From Ditylenchus dipsaci (lineage: Eukaryota > Nematoda > Chromadorea > Rhabditida > Anguinidae), in contig SADC01001283.1 in NCBI GenBank assembly GCA_004194705.1, positions 558,001-622,000 of the forward strand: 64,000 bases of DNA. The letters run 5' to 3'. The notes beneath the pieces are model-generated. The model made no database searches. It saw only the letters and a program-made list of their open reading frames with translations, and was not told where the DNA came from. Shown piece by piece: positions 48,237 through 57,100 of this stretch (positions are counted from its first letter, which is position 1; each line of letters starts with the position of its first letter). A program made the position numbers and the translations under genes.

Positions 48237-48350
48237 GTTCTTATCGGTTATCCGCACCCCACCCCATTGTTTAATAAATATGATGATGATGTAACTTGAC
48301 TATTTTGTGGAAAAAGTAAGTGGGGTGCGGATAACCGATAAGAACCGATC
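48237..48350. repeat. Hairpin, GGTTCTTATCGG arms
   Basis: GGTTCTTATCGGTTATCCGC and its complement are separated by about 70 bp, just downstream of the 46205-48136 gene. It may overlap that gene's polyadenylation signal. Confidence 0.65.
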
Positions 48351-48663
48351 TCTTTTCTGAAATCATCTAAAATGCATTCTATTTAGCATATTATGTCCAA
48401 ACACGCTTTTTTATCACCCCACCAGATTGCTAAAACCGATTACTCAACAAAAGGCGAACCAAAGTAAAATCGCCTTTTAGACTTACAGTTTATTCTCCAT
48501 AAACCGGCCGCGGATAAACCAGCACTCTCAGCAAACCACTTTGTAAAAAATGATCTCCTGACCAGCAGAAAATTAGAGCAAAACAAAACATCGATAAACC
48601 GGCATAAACCGGGGTGCCCCAGGCTGGTCCACCTACCGAGAGTCGACTGTAGTATATCAATAG

Positions 48664-48875
48664 GGTTGTCGACTTTCGACTTTTAAGTCGAAAGGTCGAA
48701 ATTTTTTAAGGCAGATTTTTTACCGGAGTGTAAATCTGATTGTACAATGTATACCCAACTTTTAATTCTGAGCATATGTTGTAAAATCAGATTTTCGCTC
48801 CGAGGCCAAAAATCGACCTTAAAAAAATTTTGACCTTTCGACTTTCGATTTAAAAGTCGAAAGTCGACAACCCAT
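48664..48875. mobile_element. Palindromic MITE, GGGTTGTCGACTTTCGAC ends
   Basis: Ends GGGTTGTCGACTTTCGACTT / complement with an inner pair around AATCTGATTGTACAATG and its inverse. No ORF. Confidence 0.7.
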
Positions 48876-49102
48876 ATCAATATATTAGTGATGCGCATTT
48901 GGCTTTATGCGATACATGCGATGCGATATTTTCAGCCTCGCCTGTATGCGATAGCGATATGCGATATTTCTAAAAGTCAAGGTGCGATATATCGCTGCGA
49001 TATGCGATATTTTTTCTAAACGACTACGGCTACATTAAATGACCATAATAATAAATTTTCGCTTTATTGATATGCATACATCGTACTTTTTACAATAAGA
49101 CA

Positions 49103-49303
49103 CTAATATTTGAAGTTCAACAAAGGAAGATTTTTGTTCAGGAAAATCAGCATTTCCGCATTTTCTGGACTCAAATTTGATCGCCTGTAGTCGTACACGT
49201 CACGAGCAACCGAAAATAGATGTTTGCTAGGCTGGCACATTGCTGGAGTAGAGAGGAATAGACGAGCTATCTTGGCGAGAATCGGATACGTCTTTTTGTT
49301 GTC
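49103..49303 (-). pseudogene. hATC dimerisation domain fragment
   Basis: The minus-strand frame reads [36 protein letters not shown], then [13 protein letters not shown] before a stop. This is the hAT C-terminal dimerisation signature (YPxLAxxA, then FSxA, R..L, and hhFLxxN). N-terminal and catalytic parts are absent. Confidence 0.85.
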
Positions 49304-49457
49304 ATAAAAAAGTTAGAATTAGGTAAAGCTGGTAAATCCCGTGTTCGTAAAAAATACCTTCCAATACAGTAATGGATTCTCCTCCGAATTGACGCGCTTC
49401 TGCTTTCCATACGACTTCATTTTAATCATGACGTCAGTTGGGCGCTCGTCTTTTCCT

Positions 49458-49691
49458 GGTACTCCTTCGGAATGGTCATCCCCTACTTTTTTCGAATTTT
49501 TTTTTGTAAAATTACCCGCATATCCAAAGAAAAAAGGTGTTGATGTACAATAGACCCAAAATAATAATTTCCAAACTTTCTATTGCCATCCCAAGGACAT
49601 GGATTTGCGGGTAATTTTACAAAAAAAAAATTCGAAAAAAAAAAAAAAAAAAATCGAAAAAAGTAGGGGATGACCATTCCGAAGGAGTACC
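49458..49691. mobile_element. Foldback MITE, GGTACTCCTTCGG ends
   Basis: Ends GGTACTCCTTCGGAATGG / complement with perfect 8-bp TSD CTTTTCCT (49450-49457 and 49692-49699). It is inserted within the hAT element. The A-run frames on the minus strand are artefacts. Confidence 0.88.
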
Positions 49692-50469
49692 CTTTTCCTC
49701 CATCATTGTCGAATAGCTGACTATGGCGACCAAAGAAAGAATTGGTTTGTGTTCGTATTCTGTAAAAAAGGGCACACAACAGAATAAAAATAGCGATCGA
49801 AAATAAGTCGAACAAGACTGTAATTGTTTGACAGAATGACAAAATCTCAAAGCGATATTTTCAAAATTTGCGATGCGATATGCGATATTTTTAAAAATCC
49901 AAATGCGATATTTGCGATCGATATTTTTCCACCAACTTTGATGCGATATGCGATATATCGCAAGTGCGATATATCGATCGTGCGCATCACTACAATATAT
50001 ATCAAACAAAATGTATTTTTCCAAAAATAAACGCAAAAATTTTTTGAATTCGAGTTTCATAAAATGTTATGGCTGGTTGAAATCGCCAGAAATTCTTGAG
50101 ACATCCTGCATTTACTAATGGACCTAATTTGTTTCAGCGTGTGTTTCAACGAAAAGAAAGCCTGGGCGGGCGAATATATCATGTGTATTGGGCAACAAAA
50201 TTTGTGCAAATGGATGTGACAAAAATTCCTTTCAAGACGAAATTATATGTCTTGCCTGGGATTGACAGCTATTCATTATTGTTTCTGTTTTTAGACTTTA
50301 CTGATTCTATTTTTTCGCTCGCGTATATTTTGCTGAAACCTGTCGGAAACTGCAATAAAAAATCCTAATTTCCATTTATTCTTGTGTGATTTTGCTTTGA
50401 GTTACAAACTCATTAAATACATTAAACAAATTGTCGAGCTTTCGAATTGGTGTAATTGAAACTTTTCAG

Positions 50470-50951
50470 AAGTGCAAGATGATAGAATCTGCTGCCGTGC
50501 AAGCCTCGCCGTCGGACTGGACAAGGGACACAAGTTGACCAAGAATCCTCGCAAGGTGCGTCAGTCTCGTCACAAGGGTCGTCTGTCAAAGAAGTCTCGT
50601 GTGGTCCGTGAATTGGTGCGAGAAGTGACTGGTTTTGCTCCCTACGAACGTCGTGTCATGGAGTTGCTCCGAATCAGGTTGGTTTTTTTTCAAATGGCAG
50701 TTAAGTCCTGAGGTCGATCAGATATTTCCATTCTGCTAATGCATTATCGTATCCATTTCAAAACTGTGTTTGGACTTGACTTTGTAGCGCCTTAAATTTT
50801 GACTTACTAATCTAATCACGCCTCAATTTTCAGCAAGGACAAGAAGGCTCTGAAGTTCCTGAAGAGACGTGTTGGTCAGCATACCCGTGCCAAGCGAAAG
50901 CGTGATGAAATCCAGACCATCCTCACCAACATGCGCAAGCATCATAAGTGA
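50470..50951 (+). CDS. rpl-36: 60S ribosomal protein L36 (eL36)
   Basis: Cytosolic large-subunit protein. Exons 50470-50677 and 50834-50951 join across a GT-AG intron to read [48 protein letters not shown] and [11 protein letters not shown], ending KHHK. This matches the eL36 family along its length. The coding frame is open back to the TTTTCAG acceptor at 50464-50470 but has no ATG there. The ATG nearest the acceptor (50479) is in another frame, so either a tiny upstream exon supplies the start or a 1-nt error or indel separates it. AATAAA is at about 51009. Confidence 0.93.
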
Positions 50952-51138
50952 AAAGAATCATGTTATTGTTGTTGAGAGCCAATCATCTTTTGTTGTTTCG
51001 AGTCAAAAATAAAAGTGTTGCCTGTTTTGTCGTGTATCTTTATTATGTTGGCGAGCGTTAGAACGTGGTAATTGCTTTTTGCACAAGTTTGAGGGTAGTT
51101 CTCACGCTAAGTAGTGTCTTTTCAGCAATCGTCTATAA
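50952..51138 (+). promoter_or_regulatory. Operon-like intercistronic region with probable trans-splice acceptor
   Basis: After the rpl-36 stop come AATAAA (about 51009) and then TTTTCAG ending at 51126, 12 bp before the next ATG. The distance from polyadenylation signal to acceptor is about 110 nt, the spacing seen between genes in nematode operons, where the downstream acceptor receives a spliced leader. A conventional 5' UTR intron is the alternative. Confidence 0.6.
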
Positions 51139-54100
51139 ATGTTCCGCCGCTTGGGCAAGTCTGCTCTGGAGTTTGGCACGTCCATGCAGCGCTTTAAAAA
51201 GATTGAAGGAGCTAAATTAATTGGGTCGATTGCCCCTAGGACTAGTGGTGCAGATAAAACGGGCTCATTTCTGCACTGTTCAGTCAAGCACTTCTCGAAC
51301 TCAACGCAGTGTTTTGCCAAAGTAGAGGGCCGAGACATAATTTCACCGCCCAAGCCACTTACAGTCAAGGAGGTTGATTACTTTTTTATGACTGACATAC
51401 GACTCGATACACATTGTGACTCGATACACCAACTCGATACAGTTGCGACTCGATACAACGACTCGATACAGTTGCGACTCGATACGCCAACTCGACACAC
51501 CGGGTCTCGAGTTCGATTCCCACCGATTGTTATTTTTATATTTTGACATTTTTTTATTCATTTGTATCAATATTAATCACTTCTAACCATATATTTACTT
51601 TGATAATGGCTAAACATTCGGAAAGCAGCTAAAATTTATGCGATGCCGCTGGATATCCTATTTCTTATTTATCACTTGGTTTTCTCTTTAGAGTTTGAAA
51701 AAAGAGCCTACGAATAAGTACATAATCGAGAATCGCTCAGAATTGTCTCTAAAGTATGTGCGCGCATATTCCATGCGCATATTTTATTCTCAAGCCCCGT
51801 ATGTCCCCGAAGAAGGTAACCTTGTAACATTTTTTAATTCACGCCCTTACGATTTTTTATATTTTAGCCGTTTTGTAGATTCAGAACACATTTGAGGCCA
51901 TCCTAACGCGCGCTGGCCTACCCTTTGCCTAAGGCTTTGCCTAAATTTTAAAAAGACAATAAAATGGCCTGAAATTTTGTAGAAGGCGCAAACTCTGTAT
52001 GAAATCTCAGAAGGTGCCAAACACCCTAATGACGATGAGAATCAAGGATTCAGAGACGCAAAAAGATATTAAAGCCCATCACACATCGAAAAAAATGACA
52101 AAACGTCAAAATAACACTAGAAGAAGGTCAAACTCGAGACCCCTGTATCGAGTTGGCGTATCGAGTCGTAACTGTATCGAGTTGGCGTATCGAGTCGCAA
52201 CTGTATCGAGTTGGCGTATCGAGTCGCAACTGTATCGAGTTGGTGTATCGAGTCACAATGTGTATCGAGTCGTCGTTATACCCTTTTTTATCTGTTGCGT
52301 ACAGTTTTCTAAAAAGCTCTTGTAGACTGAGGACAGAGTCTTGAAGGCCATCAAGAACTGGGATCGTTTTCCACAAGATCGTCTGGAGAAGGTTAATTTT
52401 TGAAACATTATATTTTTTGCTTGATCATTTAATGGGTCGGAGGGTATTTGTGCACAATTTTTTATTCGCTAGACTTACGGGACTTGAATATCTTTTGGCG
52501 ATAGGCTTAAAAATGTCTCTACTCGGTTCACCTGTGGTCTAGTAAATATCAACGCAGACATTTAATTTGGGTCAGTCGTGAGAGCTAGTGCGCTCGTTTT
52601 GTCTTTTTATTCCCTTTATTGTTCTAGGGGTTCATACCCGTTTGTCTTCTAGGCCTAGTAAGAGTTATTCAAAAAAAAAAATGTGAGGTTGTTATATATC
52701 CTCTGTGTCCTCGGCATTTTCATTTAACACCCGAGGACGGCTTGGGGCAAATGTGTATTCTGGTACAGAATTTCATGCTGAGCAACTGAAAAAACAGATG
52801 TTGTGTGTCTCGAGTAAGAAACTGGACAAAACACCTTTTTAACCCGCCCAATGCGAACCTGCAGGCATGTACTTCCTGACGCAGAATTTTATGACGGACA
52901 CGATGCTGCGGGTCCTTCTCGCTTCAATAATTGACGAAGTAGGTAAAAACGGCCGCGGAAGGTAATAAGTTGTGCATGGTCGAAATCCAACTGGATATCC
53001 ACAGGCTTTCAGTTGGTGTGCCATGATTGTCAAACCGCACCCACGCTCATAATATACCAAAGTGACCTCACTGCTACCTCAACTACTTCTTAAAATTCAA
53101 AATTGACTGTCAGTCAAAATTGACTGAGCAATAGACCTCCAAGCACGGTTTGCGTGAGCACAAATTTTTGGGCGTGAGGATGAGGACGACGTGAGCTCAT
53201 GAAATATGAGGTTGCGTGAGAATTTCAAAAAGCTCTCCTCACGTGAAGTGAGCTCACGTGCGCTCACGTTCTCATGAGGTGTCCTCATGAGGTATAACCC
53301 GAAGTTGACCCCAAGAGCTTGTCCTCAACCTCATGAGGATGAGTACGACGTGAGCTCATGCAACGTGAGGTTGCGTAAGAATTTCAAAAACGTCTCCTCA
53401 CGTGAGGTGAGCTAACGTGAAATCGGTCCTCATGAGGATGAGCTCACGATGTTGTGAGCTCATGCAAACCGTGCCTCCAAGTAGGAAATTCTTTTTTCGC
53501 GAACATTTTTTTACCTTAAAATACGTCTACACAGGCCATAAAGAAGCGTCCTGAAAATCTTGTAATTTTAGCAGAAAGAGCTGTCAATTTTACGTTGAAT
53601 AGTGCTGAAAATTCAAAAAAAAATCAGGGCTACCGGAAGTTATGACTAAAGAAGAAACGAAGTTCCTAAGAAGTGTTGATTTTGATATAAATTATCAGAT
53701 AAATTATTAGTTGGGCTCTATTGCACAATGGGTACCAAAAATATGCATAATAGGCCAGCGCACGAAAAAAGTACGAGCTGTGTTTACCGTGTTTGGAAAA
53801 ATCCACATTAGAAAGTTTTTCTTGTAAAAGAACCACAACAATCACAAAAAACTTATCAAGACGCCAATCTTCTCTTTCTTTACCCAAGCCACTTCAAACC
53901 AGCCTAAACACCTCAACCGGATTCGTGATCATCGTACCCGATTTGCTTACAAAACAACTCTACAATTGTAAAATCGACCGCCATATCTTGGACTTCCTTC
54001 GAGACAACAAGTATTTGAAACCCGTTTTCTGTAATTTTGGACCACAATTTTGTTACCTCGGGTTTTGACGAAATTTTTTTCACTCCTATGTTGTAGAGCA

Positions 54101-57100
54101 TATTGTTTGAGGTAGGTTAATGCGTGTTTGCTATTTTGAAAGGGATAATATTTTTTTCTCACCGCAAATACACTGCGAATGCACCGCAAATTATTTTTTC
54201 TCACCGCAATTTGATCTTCCCGCAAAATACTTTTTTCTCACCGCAAAATACTTTTTTCTCACCGCAAAATACTTTTTTCTCACCGCAAAAATACTTTTTT
54301 CCCCCCGCAAACCTAATTTCTGTCTAAGACCAACCAAATTTGCATAATTTTGCAAGAATTCAAATTTTTCAGTCAGGAAACAACTTGGATCCCTCAGAAT
54401 CCCACCCCAGAATGGCCAGAAGCCCCTGAAAGTTGGTTTTTTCGGGGTTTACTAAAGGGGGTAAACTTTTTGCGAAAATTCGATTGAGCGGATCAGATTT
54501 CGGGTCCGATCGGCTCAATCGCCCACAACTCCACCCTGAACCACTCGAAACCACCATAAACCTGGAATTCTGAGCGATTAAGCCCATCGGACTGGAATTC
54601 TGATCCGCTCAATCGAAGTTTCGCAAAAAGTTTACCCCCCCCCCATTACTAAACCCCGAAAAAACCAACTTTCAGGGGCTTCCGGCCATTCTGGGGTGGG
54701 ATTCTGAGGGATCCGAGTTGTTTCCTGACTGAAAAATTCCAATTCTTGCAAAATTATGCCAAATTTGGTTGGTCTTAGACAGAAATTAGGTTTGCGGGGG
54801 AAAAAAGTATTTTTGCGGTGAGAAAAAAGTATTTTGCGGGAAGATCAAATTGCGGTGAGAAAAAAATAATTTGCGGTGATTTTCAAGTGTTTTGCGGTGA
54901 GAAAAAATACCATCCTTTTGAAAGTGCCTTCGTTGGTGAAAAACGCGCCAATTCAAAAAATCTATTTTGAAATTTCTCAAAATGTGGAGTTTTTCTTAAT
55001 ATTAGGTGATTCGAAATGATTTAGTTTGACGATTGGAGAGTATGATAGCTCGTTAGAACCCTGAGATTAAGCTGAATCTTTTGCCATTAATAGTTTTTGC
55101 AGAAAATTTTTTTAAATTTTGAGAATTGAGCGTTTTAAGTTAAAAAAATGCAGTCGACTCTCGATTTAGTGTACACCGGATTTAGTGTACACCTCGATTT
55201 AGAGTACACCTGGATTAAATAATTTTGCTGGCGATTAATTGAAATGTCTAGAATGAACCCTCGATTTAGTGTACACTCGATTTAGTGTACACCTGGAGCC
55301 GGTCCCCAGGGTGTACACTAAATCGGGAGTTGACTGTATATGCATTTTTTTGATCAAGAGTGCTTCTCGGAATCATGTCCAAGATAAGTGAGTGCGCGCA
55401 TCTCTAACTCTCAAGCCCCCTGAGACCCCTTCGGGGTGCAGGGGCTTGGAGTTGAGATGCGCACACCCACATACCTTAGACATAAATCACTCGAAAGGGA
55501 CTCTGGATGCATGAAAAAGCATGCTTACCAGAGTTTATTTATGCGGTAGGCCCCAGTATTCAAAACTATGTTCGACATCTTCTTGTTAGTAAGCCCTGTG
55601 TAATTTTTGACCCTTTTTATTCCCTTCCCCTCCCTATACAGCCCTTATTCCCTCTAAAATTCAAAAAGCGCCAATTTAAATTTTTGAAATTTTGACTAAG
55701 AAACCATGATACCCTCCTGTGGTTCGAAAATTTTTTTTATGGTCTATCAGATTCTCCTACTTTTTACACAGGAAAAAAATAAAATTTTCCGAGAAAGAGG
55801 GTATCATTGGAAAACGCAGGCTTTTGAAAAGGGGCTTGTTGGAAATTTCAAAAGTCACAGAGTTTTTTCCTTTTGAACATACCGTATTCTCTCTAATAGA
55901 CGGGTCCTCTCTATTTGAAGGGTCCTCTCTAATAGACGGGTCCCCTACGAGACCAAAACTAGGGGGGTAAACCATGTTTTATTGCATTTTTAATATGAAG
56001 TCAAAAATATTTTTGGATGTTGAAAAATAGACGGGTCGACCCCTCTATTAGAGAGAATACGGTATGTCAGCTATTTTTTTCACTCCAGGACCCGTACCAA
56101 ATACGATAATTAGTCACTAAATATTTAGACTTTTAGGCTAAAGTCTAAAGTCTAAATCCTCGAAAAATTAGTCGTACCCAATATAAGAGGCTAAAGTCCA
56201 CTTTTTTATTAGTAACTAAAAATTTAGACTTTTGGTACCAAATATATTTAGTCCAAAATTTTAGTCGGCCACTTTTATTAGTGACTACTTTTCGTACCAA
56301 ATACAACGACTAAATTCGGGGCTAAAGTCTAAATATTTAGTTTAGTGACTAATTTTTCCCACTAAAAAAGTGGATTGCTCCACGGCAGGCTAAATTTATT
56401 TAGTCCTAACTTCCAGCCCGTTTTTATCATGCTTTGTCGGTGTTGGTGTATTTTTTGATCTTGACCTTCCTATACAGTCGAGTCCCGCTAACCCGGCACC
56501 CCAAAAGTTCGTTCCCGCCTTGGGTCCGACACTTTTTTTAACCCAATTTTCGAAGTATTTTTTCAATTGTGTTTTACAGTCTGATAGCAAATATCGTGAG
56601 GATTCCGATTTTGCCGATCGTTTTTCAAAAACCTAATATTTTTGGCTCTAAAAGACCAAAACCCCGCTAACCCGGCACCCTTTTTAAAAATATGGTGCCG
56701 GGTTAGCGGGGTTTTGGTCTTTTAGAGCCAAAAATATTAGGTTTTTGAAAAACGATCGGCAAAATCGGAATCCTCACGATATTTGCTATCAGACTGTAAA
56801 AACACAATTGAAAAAATACTTCGAAAATTGGGTTAAAAAAAGTGTCGGACCCAAGGCGGGAACGAACTTTTTGGGGTGCCGGGTTAGCGGGACTCGACTG
56901 TACCAACTTTTATCGCTCATTCTATCTGTCATTATCGTTTTTTATTTTGCTTGAAAAATGTCGAGAAAATGGACGTTTTGAAAACATACTGTTTGTATCA
57001 CTTTTTGACACTATATGGCACTGTATAGCATTTCCTTCATGCTTAACTTACAATCGTTTAGACCTAGAAGCTCAACCCACGGCGTGTCAAACATGTCAAT

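Larger units (their letters stand above)
48886..49992 (-). mobile_element. hAT element with GCGATATGCGATAT arrays
   Basis: Ends TAGTGATGCGCA / TGCGCATCACTA with perfect 8-bp TSD CAATATAT (48878-48885 and 49993-50000). The subterminal regions are arrays of TGCGATAT-based units in opposite orientation. It encodes only the C-terminal part of a hAT transposase and contains a nested MITE at 49458-49691. Confidence 0.9.

Noticed and set aside
51999..52376. Frames of repeated SSRNCIELAYRV type near NDUFAB1 exon 2
   Set aside because: They arise from the ACTCGATACA tandem arrays of the foldback. The real exon 2 is 52326-52391 in another frame.
56396..56954. Matching frames on both strands (DTFFNPIFEVFF / KKYFENWVKKSVG)
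   Set aside because: They are reflections of one palindromic MITE.
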